From Acytostelium subglobosum LB1 (Eukaryota > Evosea > Eumycetozoa > Acytosteliales > Acytosteliaceae), in NCBI RefSeq assembly GCF_000787575.1, contig NW_012236507.1, positions 6,253 to 70,252 on the forward strand: 64,000 nt of DNA, given 5' to 3'. The stretch's first letter is position 1, and the number at the start of each line of letters is the position of its first letter. The position numbers and the translations under genes were made by a program. Shown one piece after another: positions 1 to 12,659 of this stretch. The notes under the pieces were generated by a model. That model was given only the letters and a program-made list of their open reading frames with translations. It had not been told where the DNA came from and did no database searches.

Positions 1-393
1 TGGGGACATCTGTAACTCACACTCACACTACTGTCTGAGGGTCATCACCGCGGTCATATCATTTGGACCATTCATATTAGTTTGGCCAAGTCTAGATGCT
101 ACTCGATAAGTGGTTTCCAACCAACAAGGGTCGCCCCAGCATCGATGGCTTAAGCGATTAGTGTTTGCGACGACTTATGGGCAAAAAAGACTCTCGCCCT
201 TCAATACTCCAAGTTTGCAGCAATCAAGTCTTACACTCTCACTCTCCATTTGATCTATCACTTCTATCTGGACTCACAGGCAAAACAGATCAAAGACCTC
301 ATCCAGTGGTCCACCACCAACCCTCCCCTCAAGTCAACCAAGCCGCGGCTCCAGCTTCGTGATGTGGAAGTAACATCTTTAATATTATCAATT
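1..393. other. Window edge, no confident gene
   Basis: No gene is supported here. A 49-codon stop-bounded frame on the minus strand (174 down to 28) has a protein-like composition (for example GDPCWLETTYR and GQTNMNGPNDM) but no start codon and no clear splice acceptor. It could be the last exon or a relic of a gene. The plus-strand frames at 165-438 look like chance. Confidence 0.3.
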
Positions 394-2010
394 TTATTGT
401 GTCATCAAATTGACACCTCCTTTATCAAATCCTCCTAATGATTCTCTCTGCTTCAACAACATTACATCACTCTTGCATTTGTCTTTCAGCGGCGGGAAGT
501 TTGGGACTGAGTATGTTTTGGAGTCAAGCCAAAGCTTAGGTACACATACTACGCCCCAGTCCTTTGAGAGTTCGTTGTCCTCAGTCTTGTCATATCTAAT
601 AATATACCCAGATGTATACCTGATGTTGGTGTCTTTCTGAATTGAGACACGGTCAACTATAACAACGTTGACGCCAGCGTGATGCTCTTGGTATCTGTCT
701 CTCAAGAATGTGACTAGCTTGTGGTCCGTCGCCTCATATTGGAGCAACTCCACTGCTCCATCGTCGTTCTTGTCACATTTCTTGACCATCTTTGCTTGGC
801 GATCCTCCAAGAGAGCCAAGTGACGAATTGATCGTTGGTCATCTATGTCAATATGACGGCTCAACGTATTGGTGTCCAGAGAATGAAGAACAAATTGAGG
901 CTTGCCCATGACCACACCATCCTTTGTAGATGTCTTTGTTGGTAATTGAGTGCCAAATTGAACAGGATTGAAATTCCCATGATTGATGTGGGCTGGATCG
1001 ACATGGGCTGGATCGACATGGGCTGGATTGACATGATCTTGATCAATGTTGGCAGGATTGACATTCCCATGTATGATGTGGGCTTGATCGCCATGGGCCG
1101 GATCGACAAGGGCTGGATCGATATGGGCTGGATCGACATGATCATGATAGATGTTGGCAGGATCGATATTCCCATGATTGATGTGGGCTGGATCGACATG
1201 GGCTGGATCGATATGGACTGGATCGACATGGGCTGGCTCTACAAGGGCTGGATCGACAAGGGCTGGATCGACAAGGGCTGGATCGACATGATTTTGATCG
1301 ATGTTGGCAGGATCGACAATCCCATGATTGTAGGGGACAGGATCGATATGATCATGATTGATGAGGACAGGATGGTAGATTTGAACTGGGTTGACTTGAG
1401 CAGTATCGATAGGAGGAGCTGCTATGACTGTAGAGTTGGCAGCTTTGTGGGCTGCTTGTGTATCCTCTATCATACTCACCCATCTAATACGAAGCTCCGC
1501 CATCAGAAAGTCATTGATTTCTGGGGATGGGTCCTTGTATATAGAAAAGGTAGGATTGACCTTCAGATAGATCTCCCTAGCTGCAGCTGCCAATTCTATA
1601 AATGAGTTCTGATAAGCTGGGATGAAGGCACTACATCTTTTTCCATTTATCCCTACACGAAGATGGAGATAAAGACCAGGTTCTACGATTATATTGGGAT
1701 TCTCTGTCTATCACAAATGGAAGTAAGTATTGGTAGAAGGAATCTGACCTGTTCGAAACGAGGTAACCTGAAGTATACTTACCAAGTAAACTGCAAGTGC
1801 TGGTGGATGTCCAGTGAACCAAGTAACCTTGTGTCTCTTTAACATCTTGAAGAAATTATTCTCTGATCTTTTGTTGGTGTTGTCACCAAAAGCATATGTG
1901 ATGTGCTTCCTCTCTAAGTGATCAAAGGAAGGGACAACTTCATAGAGTCTGGTCAACTTCCCTATGTCAAGATTCCTCAAAGTATTTGGATGAATTATAG
2001 TTTCTTTCAT
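394..2010 (-). CDS. Unknown protein with HVDPA-type pentapeptide repeats
   Basis: Two exons (2010-1783 and 1707-394) join across a 75-nt intron (donor GTAAGT, acceptor GATAG, phase 0) to give about 513 residues. I do not recognise the family. Residues 1-175 are ordinary globular-type sequence, including FKMLKRHKVTWFTGHPP. Residues about 176-322 are a degenerate tandem array of five-residue units such as HVDPA, ALVDP and NIDPA, arranged in longer blocks that restart with INHGN. The last 190 residues are non-repetitive, with motifs such as GVNVVIVDRVSI and WGVVCVPKLWLDS, and look folded. No signal peptide or membrane segment is seen. The start is the ATG at 2010; the intron is inferred from splice signals and frame agreement. 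It is divergent from the IplA-type gene. The flanking domains suggest a real protein; its role is unknown. Confidence 0.7.
955..1400 (-). repeat. Coding 15-bp minisatellite
   Basis: The core unit on the plus strand is close to GGCTGGATCGACATG, repeated with drift, with longer blocks of roughly 110-130 bp separated by a CCCATGATTGATGTG-like spacer. The unit length is a multiple of three and contains no stop in several frames, so long frames are open on both strands. Only the minus-strand frame continues into non-repetitive protein on both sides. Confidence 0.85.
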
Positions 2011-2541
2011 TATTTACTCTTATACTAATTATTATTATAAATACAATCAAATAAACAATCAACAAGTTATTATTATTAATCTTCGAACAAACATACAATC
2101 AATGTCCATTGGACAAACATGAAAGACTTGCTTTGCGCGCTGATGTCAACCTGTATCAAAAGAGAGAATTTGTGTGGTATTGAAGTTCGAACTTTCACCA
2201 CACTTGCTCCTGTGACTCTTTTATTCGAAACTATTAAATAAATAATAAATAAATAAATAAATAAATAAATACATATTACAGCTGAAAACTCTAATTTAAG
2301 TGTTCTTTTGGATTTATTAATTATTATTTTGATTTTTTTCAATAATAATAGAGGTCTCAACGTTTTTTTATCCTTTTTCATGGTCCAACCGTCTCAATCT
2401 TTTTGTCACTGAACATAGTTACATTATATATTTATAAATATCTTTTACCTTTAAGATCTTTAGGTTCATTGTAAGTTAGTATTATAAGCTTATTTAACTT
2501 AATATTCAACTAACATTTCTTATCAGTCTATCAACCAAGAA
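2011..2541. other. Divergent intergenic region
   Basis: This AT-rich spacer lies between the starts of two divergent genes and probably holds both promoters. It contains a TAAA-type microsatellite at about 2235-2272 and T-runs near 2330-2370. No conserved coding or RNA gene is seen. Confidence 0.6.
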
Positions 2542-5500
2542 ATGGATTTAGGACTCGAAGATGATGATCAACAGATCAAGAACCTCCGTACAGGAGACTT
2601 GGTCACTTTCTATTCGGATCAGGACGAAGAGGAGGGCTTCTTGAGTAAGACAGCAGACTCTGCCGTCATACTACCCAACAAGTCAAAGGAGTGCGTATTC
2701 AAGATTCATCCAATGACACACTACACAGCGAGAAAGGCACTGAAAAAGAAGGCAAAGAGGATTGGAGGAGTAGCTGGAGCAGGTGCTAGCAGTCCTGCTA
2801 TCAACGCGAGCTCTGTTGTTGGAGCTGATCAAGACCAGGAGAAGGACGCCGACTTGAAGCAACTTGAGGAGTATCAGGACATGGAGGAAGTAACCAACGA
2901 GGCAACAATGATACAACTAGAGGGACGAGATCTTGTGTACGGGCAGATCATTCAACTGTTCCACCAGAAGAGCAACCAGTTCCTATTTGCCAAGCAATAC
3001 AATGCCAAGCATACAGTCGTTGGATTTCGCAGCGGTGGCAATCAGAAGTGCTATTTCAAGATAGCACCCTCACGATCCTTCAGTCGAATGGATGGCTCAA
3101 AAGTACAACACAGCGATCTTGTCCAGCTACGACACGAGAAGTCAGGACTATACTTGCGCATCACCAACTTTTGCAATGAGAAGGGCATGTTCGAGGTGAT
3201 CCTCTCTGAGCAGGGTACTCTTTGGAAGATGTCACTGTCTGATGTAGAGGGCAAGGTGGGCATCAATGTGGCCAAAGCCAACGAACCATTGCGATTCTTT
3301 CACCGCGAGGGAGGATACGTCAACGCCAACGAAGAAGACTCCAACACTACATTCACATACAAGACTAAGACGCCATCATCAGTCAAGACTCTGTTTGAGA
3401 TCGAACTGGACCACAGCTCAAACATTCCCACAAAGTCCATGTTCTTGTCAACCAAGAACCTATTCTCTTCTTTGGCAACATCCAACGACATCACCTTTGG
3501 CCAGCACTTTAAGATACGTCTCTTTGGCACCAAGAACTATCTATCACTTGGTAGGGGCTTCGTGAGCAACGAAGTACCTACCATTACAGTCAATGGCATG
3601 TCAGCGAGCAGCAATTCAGTGCCGGTTGCTGACTCGGCCTCTGACCCCAACTATCAAGATGACATTCCCTTGATACTAGTGCCAGAGTCTGAGAAGAACA
3701 CACCGAATGCAACATTTTACTTTGTACCAAAGGAACAAACCAACACTGAGCATGTGACCTACAACTCATTCGTAAGGATACAGTCCCTGTCAAAGTATTG
3801 GCTTCATTTCATCAATGAAGAGACATTCTTTCATAATGGTGATGTAAGTAATCCTTCACAACAACTACAACAACTCAATTCATATATGTTAACACTCTTT
3901 TTTTATTCTCTAATATTATTATAGTTGGTTGGAACCAAAAAGTACTTCAAATACGATGACTTCCAAATCAAACCAATACCAAAGTCTCAAAAGGAGGACT
4001 ACAAGTACATCACATCGAGGATACAGAGGATCAACAGCTACTTGGCACCAATGCAAGAGCTACGAAAGAAGATATCATTGCAAGAGTTGAGATCCACTCT
4101 CATTGATATGATCAAGTTTTGCACTCAATCAGATGTTGAAGATCCTTTAGAGCGAGAGGGAACTCCAATCAAGACACATCAATCACTGTTGGCTAGCTCC
4201 TACAACCTTTCTGTTCTGTTGGACCTGCTCAAGAAGTTCTTCAATCCCTTGGATCCGCTCACCATCAGTTACATCTATCGAATCTTCAAGCAGATATGCA
4301 AGTCCAATGTAAAGAACGGAATAGCTATCAACAAACATATCAAGACCATCGCTGGCCCACCAGAGATTCGTGAGAAGGCCATATCATTTGGACTTGGCTC
4401 AATCCTGTTGGACATCTACAAGAACAACAATATACTTCTGGAGAACTTGACCGAGGACAAGGTGATCGAGTTCATTGACGATATCCGACTCACAAAGGAC
4501 CCCAGGTACTTGGAGTTGCTGAGCGAGCTCTGTGTGTGCAATGGAAAGCCCATCGTGAAGAACCAACAATACCTGTGTGACCTATTGCTTGAGAGGAACT
4601 CTGATCTCCTACTACGAACCAAGGTTGGCACCACCGTGGAGGTCGAGGTGGCACCAGGTCGATGGATGTCCATGCCAGAGTTCATGAGCAAAGGTGACGA
4701 GAAGACACAGCGCTACTTTGAACAATCACTGTCGCTCTACGCCAACATATCTCGTGGCCGCAACTACAATGGCATTCGACTCATCAATCAGTGCTGTTCA
4801 TTCCAAGAGTGCTTCCTATGCCTCAAGGATGATTCACTTCCATATATGCTTCGTGGTTCATACACCAATGTTGTAATCCATGTCATTATGGATTGCTACC
4901 CACAGAAGCCGTACGCCAAGATCAACTACATTTGGAATCCACTGGTCGTCAGTGAGGCCGACTCTCATCCAAGCACAATTGGAAGGAACACACACAAATC
5001 ATCGGATGGACTTGCGCCTAGCACCAACAATATGAGCTCACCTGTCGGCACTGGACACTTCTCCTCCTCCTCCTCATCTGCAGGCCCGAACGACGATGAG
5101 ATATTCACCACGTTTGCTCCTGTACCTGAGACCATTCACATTGGCGACCCCTCCAACATCTCCCAGTTCCTCATGAACTATGTACTGCGTCCAGAGAACT
5201 TCACCTGGAACGCCATGTACTCATCACAGCCTGCCCTGCAACGACCACAATGGGGATTCTTCCATAAGATTCTCATTGCAGTCAACTACGCCTTTAAGTT
5301 TGGATTCTTCAAACGAAAGGAGAGAATTCTACTCAACAGACTGAGAGACATTCTCGAGTATCAATCAAATGATGCTATGCCCACTGCTTCACAGGTGGAC
5401 CTTGGTCGCACCATTGGTGGTTCTCGACTACTGGAGGATGACTCCACCGTATTGGTGGCCATCAAGATCGAGATCCTCCAAATCCTACACACCATGCTGT

Positions 5501-8500
5501 CACTTCAAAAGAAGACAACGTTTGAGAACTTCCTTCGTGACATGTCCTCCAATGAACAAGTGCGCACCGCCACCACTTCTGGCTCCCACAGCGACAGCTC
5601 ACATGAGGGTGTCAAGCTCCTAATTGTCAACAAGCTCAATGACATGCGTCCAGGCACGATGATCACTCAGAACAAGTTCATCATCACATTGTTTGATCTT
5701 TTGAAGCACGAGAACAACACACTGTCCAGTCTTGTTCTATCTATGCTTGTCAGAGTGTACCGCTACCAAGGCAACGCCCTCCTTGTGAACCCCACCAAGA
5801 AGCTGCTGATCATCTCCAATTCGCCGCAATCACAACTCTACGAGAAGTCAATGAAGAAGATGGAGGAGATGACCAAGTACTGCTCCAATCCACTATCTCT
5901 GGTGGACACTGAGGAAGTGCTCAAGATCCTGGCCTACTTTGTTCACATGTGCGAGAGTGGCGATGCAAAGGCCCAGAAGAATCAGACTATGCTCAAGGTC
6001 ATGGGTATTCATCAGAGGATCATCGGTGTGCTTAAGATGGGTTGCTCCCTCGAGCGTCTCTTTGACGAGAGAGGTGAGGTGTGTCACTATCTACAAACAT
6101 CCTCATCCAAGGTCAACAACACTTTGGCAACTTCCGATGGCAGCTCCTCCAATCTCGGATCACTTGTCTCTACAAGTGGTAGCTTGGGAAATGGCGAGAG
6201 TCAAAGGATACAACAACAGTCCTGCTTTGTGGCCAAGATTTTCAGGAGTTGCTATGAGTTCCTGAGAACCTTTTGCAAGAACAATGCAGACAACCAAGCA
6301 GTACTCTATGGCTACATAGAGTTCCTGATTGGACATCTCATTCGTTACGGCAACATCTTTGGCACAATCGAGACGTTGATGGAGATCTTCAAGAACAATA
6401 TCAAATTGTGTGTCCAGTTTGGAGAGTCTCCCTACATGAAGCTGCTCATCGAGTTCATCATCCATCAGGACATCAAGGAGGTCGACCCATACAGCTTGAA
6501 ATTCCTCAACATGATCATGAAGCCCACTGGTCTGAACGCTGTCACAGAGATCCAGATATCGATATCAAAGATCATCAAACAGTATCGAGTCATCATTGCC
6601 AATTGGCTGCTTCCCTTCTCCACTCTGAAGGAGGTGATGCGTGAGCCAAAAGGAGCGACTATCTCCAAGTTCCACAAGTCCAACAACTCCTCTGCATACA
6701 AGTTACACGCATGTCTTCAAGAAGTGTTGGTCCATTCACTACAGAACGAGCAAGACGGAGCCGAACATCTTTCCTCCACCAAGACATCCAACAACAACAA
6801 CAACAACAACAACCCAAAGTTGATTCGCTCCACTGCCAAGCACATGTTGATCACATCGGAGGAGGTACTGCCAAGAGAGTTTGTCATCAACCTGGAGCTC
6901 GTCTGGCTGCTCACAGTATGTAGCTTTGGTCGCAACACACCCACCGAGATCATATGCAGTGAATTCATATCGATGTATGACTGCTTCGAGGTTCTTGTCG
7001 TCCGCACTGACGGTGCCGGTCGAGAGAACAGCAGTCTGATGATTCACGACACCAAGGAGTACCTGGATCACAATCTCCAGTTCAGATTCAAGAGTGCCTA
7101 CATCAACTTCCTGCATGAGGTCTATTTCAACTCTGACACGCTCAAGGGAGACCTTTTGGCACTTCAACTGAACGAGAATCTGTGGAACCTCGTCGACCAA
7201 TTCACCAATCAGCTCAAGTTCCTCTTCACGAGCTACAGCACCAACCGTTTGTCATTGGACTACTTCACCAGTATTGCGCGATACATTGTGTTGCCAATGG
7301 TAGCCATTCTGGAGAGGTTCTATTCACAGTGCTTCTACTTTGACAAGGCAACACAGAAACACTTGATGTACAGCAGTGTACTCATGGGAAACCTTCTCAA
7401 GTTCTACTCCTATGATGATGCTTTGAGCATCCCACGAAACCAAGCCAACAACAGCACCAAAAAGATCACTTTGGTAACTGATGATGACCCTGGAAGCTCA
7501 GGTGGTATCCACCCCATTTTTGTCGACCTCCGTCTCGACGAGAAGATCTCATTGTTGGTCTCACTGGTCAAGTGTCTCAAAGCTATGGACCGCTCTGCAA
7601 TCGCCCCAGCCTCCACACCGGGCATCTCTGTGGCATCCGTGTCCGAGGTGATCAAGGGCTGTGAGGAGATCACGACCAGACTCGACTACCAGAACTCCAG
7701 ATGGACAAGACAACGTGCAGAGACTGACGACGTCTCCGTCACCATGCTCTCTAAACAATCGTCCATCTTCCTATCCGACAAGAAGGAGCATCCTCTTGTC
7801 ACTCGCGTCAAGGAGAGAGGCTATCAGCAGATGGCCATCATCGCAATGAGCAGTGCAGACGATGGCAACAGCAACAGCAGCAGCAGCATCAACAGCAACA
7901 GTGATAACTCAAACAATGGTTTTCTCGAGATCCTGGTCTTCCAACTTCGAAACTCTCTGTTTGACAACAACGAACTGAAGCTCCATTGTCTCAACATCCT
8001 CCTGTCTGCGCTCAAGAACAACTCGGGATCAAAGCGCGAGCTTCAAATCAAGTTGACCGAGATGTACTGTCACTCTGCCTGTATCGGCTTGATCGGATCC
8101 AAGTCTAACGAGCTGGCAATTGGTGCACTCAACCTTCTCCACAAACTGCTAGAAGAGCAGTACGACGAGACCAACCCACTGGCCAACAATGTTGTCAAGG
8201 AAGCCATCCATTCATTCTTCACATCGTCACCCGATATCCAGTTCTTTAAGAACCTCTACCTGATGATGGATCGCGCCAAGTCCAACCTGCGAGATACGAC
8301 CCGCAACATCAGACTGGAGAGTATCAAGCACAACATATCTGGCAACCTCGTCATTGAGCACCAAAACACCACCATCGGTCTGGTTCACAAGCATGCCGAC
8401 CTCGACATGAACGTGGACCCCAATCCATATGCCACAGAGTTTATGATGATGAACAACATCTTCACGGTGCTCCAACTCCTCTGTCAAGGCTCCTCCAACA

Positions 8501-10819
8501 TGTTCAAGAGCTATATTCGATGCCAACCTGACAACTACAAATCATTCGATTTGCTCCGTGAGCTGTGTCTCTTCCTCAAGGTGCTCGAGTCCATCGTTGA
8601 CATTGACTTTGAGTCGATCAAGCTTGCCACCCACTACTTCTCCTGTCTCAAGGAGATCGTCAAGCACACGCCAGAGAATCAGATAGCTGTGACCAACATC
8701 CAGATGTGCAAGCCAATCTGTAACATCCTGCGCAAGAACGTTCCACCCCGTCTAGAGGAGAAGTTCATGAACTTGAAGATCGTCATCATCGACTTTTTAC
8801 TTCACGTGATTGACAGAGAGGATCCACGAGTGGTCAGCCGTATGATCGAACTGCTCGACTACAGCGTCATTGAAGAGAACACCAAGATGGTCACAGCCAA
8901 GACATCTACAACGTTTGACAATGAATCTCAGTCCATCAAGCTGGCCTCCATGTCGTTCAGACTGATCAAGATTCTGGCCGACAATGACAAGTCTCAGAAC
9001 CCAACACTGGCCAAGCATCTGTTGGCCTGTGGAGAACATTGTAAATCGCGTATCGGTCGTGTGGAGATGTTCAACAACTCCAAACTAGAACGCATTTACT
9101 TCCCAATCCCAAGTTCTTGTCGTCGATTGATCCTGCAGGCCAAAGAGCAGACCAAGATCAGAAGTGATGAGAACCAACTTCAAGAAGACCTCCAGGACTT
9201 CTTCATTGCCAATGGAATCAACTGGAACAAGACGGGTGAGAAGCTCGAGTCATTCATGGAGTGGTCCGAGTACAAGCTTATTGAGATCGAGCATCACTAC
9301 CAACTGAAGCTTCAACCTCTATTGTACTTTGTGGTCAAGAACTACAACAAATGGGCACTGACCAACTTTGCCTTTGCTCTGGTCATCAACGTCCTACTGA
9401 TCGTCTATGCAACTTCTGGTTCCACCAACTTTGAGGATGATTTTGGGTAAGCTTTCAGGATGACGAGAGAGGATCTAGTGTCTGAAACTAACCACCCGAT
9501 ATCCTATATTTATAGACGTTCTGTTTATGTAGCCACAATGTTCCCTCTGTCTATCCTCCAAACAGTGTTCAGTATACTTACCAGTGTATCATTCTACATC
9601 AAGTATGGGTCAGTCATATTGTATAAAGGATGGATCAAGTATCTAAACAATGGCAACTCATTCATGCTACGAGGTAACAATGAGAGAATGGTAAGTCACA
9701 TCCTAGAGAATCCAAAATCACATCACTAACTCACTCTCAATCACTCTACTACAATATATAGCATCACATCAGAGCCAAATATCCACTTCACAAGTACCTC
9801 TATATCAACTTCCTACACTTGATAACGGATGCTGAATCAGTGTACTTCTTCTTCTCGATTATATTCTCATTGCTTGGCCTTTACAACCCATTGTTCTATG
9901 CCTTCCACATTCTACAGATAACACTCAAGACCAAAGCACTTCGTATTGTGATCAGAGTAAGATACATCCAACCATCCATAACATCAATATGATCCTAACA
10001 TCACTCACTACCACCACCACCACAACCGGAACATAGGCAATCAACATCAACAAAGGTACATTATTATTGATGGGATGCTTCATGATACAGTCCACCTACT
10101 TGATGTCGATCTTCTCCTATGCCTTCTTCAGTCAGTACTACTACAACTACAACACAGACACGTTCTTCTGTACGACACTGTATCAATGCTTCTTGGGCAA
10201 CGTGTTCTATGGAGTGCCAACCAGTGGACAACTAGTACAATTTGTCAAGTTCCAGTTTGACAATCCCAACACCAACGCTGGCACCGGACTACTACTGGCG
10301 TGGACAGTGTTCTGTGTGATCTTCTACGTTGTGACCACGATCTTTTTGCTCAACGTCATTCTCGGTATCATTGTGGACACTTTTGGACAGATCCGTGACC
10401 AGAGATCAATCACTGAGGAGTACAAGGCCAACTACTGCTTCATTTGTTCGATTGACCGAGAGACCTTCCAGAAGAAAGGCATCGACTTTAACAAGCATGT
10501 TGAAGATGATCACAACAAGTGGTACTACCTCTACTTCTTTGCCTATCTCAAGGAAAGAATGCACAACAATCAACAGAACCAACTGAGCGACTCTGAACTG
10601 AATGCCCTGGAGAGGATCGAAAGCAATAGCTCGCTCTCCCTTTTCCCTATCGAGTCTGCAATCTCACTGCAACAGGACATGGTCAACGACAACAAGCTAC
10701 AGGACATTGAGGCAAAGATCACATCATCTGTAACATCACAAATCAATCCAACACTGGCCATGCTTCTGGAAGAGGTAAAGAACCTCAGACAGCAAGTAAA
10801 TGACCTATCAAACAAATAA
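2542..10819 (+). CDS. iplA: IP3-receptor-like Ca2+ channel (IplA type)
   Basis: Five exons (2542-3843, 3925-9446, 9516-9690, 9762-9956, 10037-10819) encode about 2,658 residues, close to the usual 2,700 of IP3 receptors. In order: an N-terminal beta-trefoil-like region (GDLVTFYSDQDEEEGFLS), MIR-type repeats from about residue 130, RIH armadillo regions, the RIH-associated block (FTVLQLLCQGSSNMFKSYIR), then membrane segments starting near NKWALTNFAFALVINVLLI and spread over exons 2-5. The last membrane helix (FLLNVILGIIVDTFGQIRDQ) and the following C-x2-C plus HVEDDH metal-binding linker domain match IP3 receptors well. The C-terminus is a coiled coil. The canonical GGGVGD selectivity filter is not present; GVPTSGQL occupies that place. 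All four introns have GT-AG ends and matching phases. The family releases Ca2+ from stores; D. discoideum IplA is needed for chemoattractant Ca2+ responses. Ortholog status is inferred. Confidence 0.92.
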
Positions 10820-10873
10820 TAAAATCATCAGCCTGTATTATTATTATTATATCTGTCCATGACATTGTGTACT

Positions 10874-12376
10874 TTATTCTTTAACTACCAACATTGAAGT
10901 GTCAATACCGGCAGCTACAAAAATCACCTCTCTGTTTGAGATTGACTCGATCAATTTGGGTATATTCTCACCAGCAGTGTTACCATGGCCAAGCTTTCCA
11001 TTGTCTCCACATCCCCAGCTGTATACCTTTCCATCGTCGGTGAGAGCCAGAGAATGAGCACCTCCAGCGGAAACCTGAACAATCTTGATATTATTCTCTT
11101 GGAAGAAGGTGATTTGCGTCGGATTATAGCGATTGATGGTGTTGTCACCCAAACCAAGTCTGCCTTCTGAGCCCCAACCACATGAATATACTCTTCCAGA
11201 CTCTGATAGGAACAGTGCATGTGTAGCGCCACATGCCATACTCTTGACTCTCTCCTTGTCTGGCATCAGTACTTTGGTTGGTTTCATAACTCTGCCTGCA
11301 TTGTCATCATCGCCTATTCCCAGAGTCCCTGTTTCATTGTTTCCTACGGCATAGACATTGCCTCTTGACGAGATGAAGAAGGTACAGTCATATCCACACA
11401 CCACTCTAGCAATCTTGATATTCTCTAGGCCTGGTACCAGTAGAGGTAGATTGAACTCCTCGTCGGCCACCATTGTCCTGTCCATTTCGTCCAAGTTCTC
11501 TGCTGATTCACCATCTGCAGTTTGTACTCTCTTGTATTCCACTATCTTTTGTCCAATCTGACCTTCTATATTGTATCCCCATCCAAATGCATGTCCTGTC
11601 TCTATTATTATTTTCATGATGATCATTAGTTAACAAGGTACCTAAAACTAATAACTTTCCTATTAACTAACCTACTTGTTACTGCGATGGCATGGTCAAA
11701 TCCAGCACCAATTGATACAATTGATTGTTGTGACAATGTCTCGATGACTCTAGGTGTATGTGACCCTCTGACACCAGCACCCAATCCTAATTGTCCAAAC
11801 TCATTTGAACCAAGTGATAACATCTTTCCTTGCTCTGTAGTTTGTGTCTTTGTCGTTAGGGTATAGCCCAGTCACTACTATCACATTCTACTTACTGGTA
11901 AGAATGACTGTGAACGACCTGCCCATGCCAACCTTATCAATGTCCACCATCTTTAGCATGTCAGATTCAGTTGGGAATCTAAAGACCTGGTTGGCAGGCA
12001 GACCCATTTGACCAGCGCTATTTGTTCCCCACATGAACAAATGGTTGTCATCGGTGAGAATGAAGCTCGTTTGCCAAGTAGAACCACCGTCAATCACTCG
12101 TAGTCTGTGAGGCAAATGTGTGATTCTGGTTGGTACCACTCTGTCTGTCTCACCAATCATACCCAGCTTTGATGAGTCGCATGCTCCAAACATCCATACT
12201 GAATGTCTTGTCTTGTCTGTCGTTACAGTAGTATTGCTACTGCTACTACTACTACTACAATATGCCCTCTTGTTTTGTGTTGACAACAACAATGTCGTGT
12301 TGTTGAACAAATTGATTGGTGTCTGTAGTCGTAAAGGGTATATCCCTCTTCGCAGATGTATTGCAATCGACATCAT
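10874..12376 (-). CDS. RCC1-repeat protein, probably mitochondrial (RCC1L-like)
   Basis: Three exons (12376-11896, 11834-11676, 11601-10874) give 455 residues. After a basic, Ser/Thr-rich leader (MMSIAIHLRRGIYPLRLQ) that resembles a mitochondrial presequence, the protein is a chain of RCC1 beta-propeller repeats, for example MWGTNSAGQMGLP, LGSNEFGQLGLG, GWGSEGRLGLGD and SWGCGDNGKLGHG. Both introns interrupt repeats, and removing them restores the repeat register (FDHAIAVTKTGHAFGWG), which supports the model. The first in-frame ATG of the pair at 12376 is taken as start. RCC1L in animals is a mitochondrial protein linked to ribosome assembly and fusion; assigning that role here is inference from the leader and the propeller. 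The gene ends 54 bp from the end of the IplA-type gene (convergent) and is divergent from atg1. Confidence 0.85.
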
Positions 12377-12659
12377 CGTATTGAGTATGTATCTATCTCT
12401 TTGTATGTGTGTGTGTGTGTGTGTGTGATGTGGTGAATGTGTGTTCTCAAGATTGTTCGTGGTGAATCGAAACAACAACTACTTAAGTAGAGAACCAATT
12501 TATTACTTTATTTCATATATCTACACAAATAATTGGAGCACAAATATATATATATATATATATAAATACACATAAATAATATATATAAATACAAAATTAC
12601 ATCATTAACAACCTAATTGTATACAATAGCAATAGCAACAGTAGCAGACATCATCAGCA
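12377..12659. promoter_or_regulatory. Divergent RCC1-like/atg1 promoter with microsatellites
   Basis: The 283-bp spacer separates two divergent start codons. It holds a (TG)n tract at 12405-12427 and an (AT)n tract at 12544-12563, the latter about 100 bp upstream of the atg1 ATG, where a TATA-type element would be expected. The assignment is by position only. Confidence 0.4.

Noticed and set aside
946-1605. Open plus-strand frame of 219 codons with GWIDM repeats
   Set aside because: It is the complement of the 15-bp minisatellite. Only the minus-strand frame continues into non-repetitive, spliced coding sequence.
2076-2381. Minus-strand frame of 101 codons
   Set aside because: Lys/Ile/Leu-rich translation of AT-rich spacer with TAAA repeats; no start context and no homology pattern.
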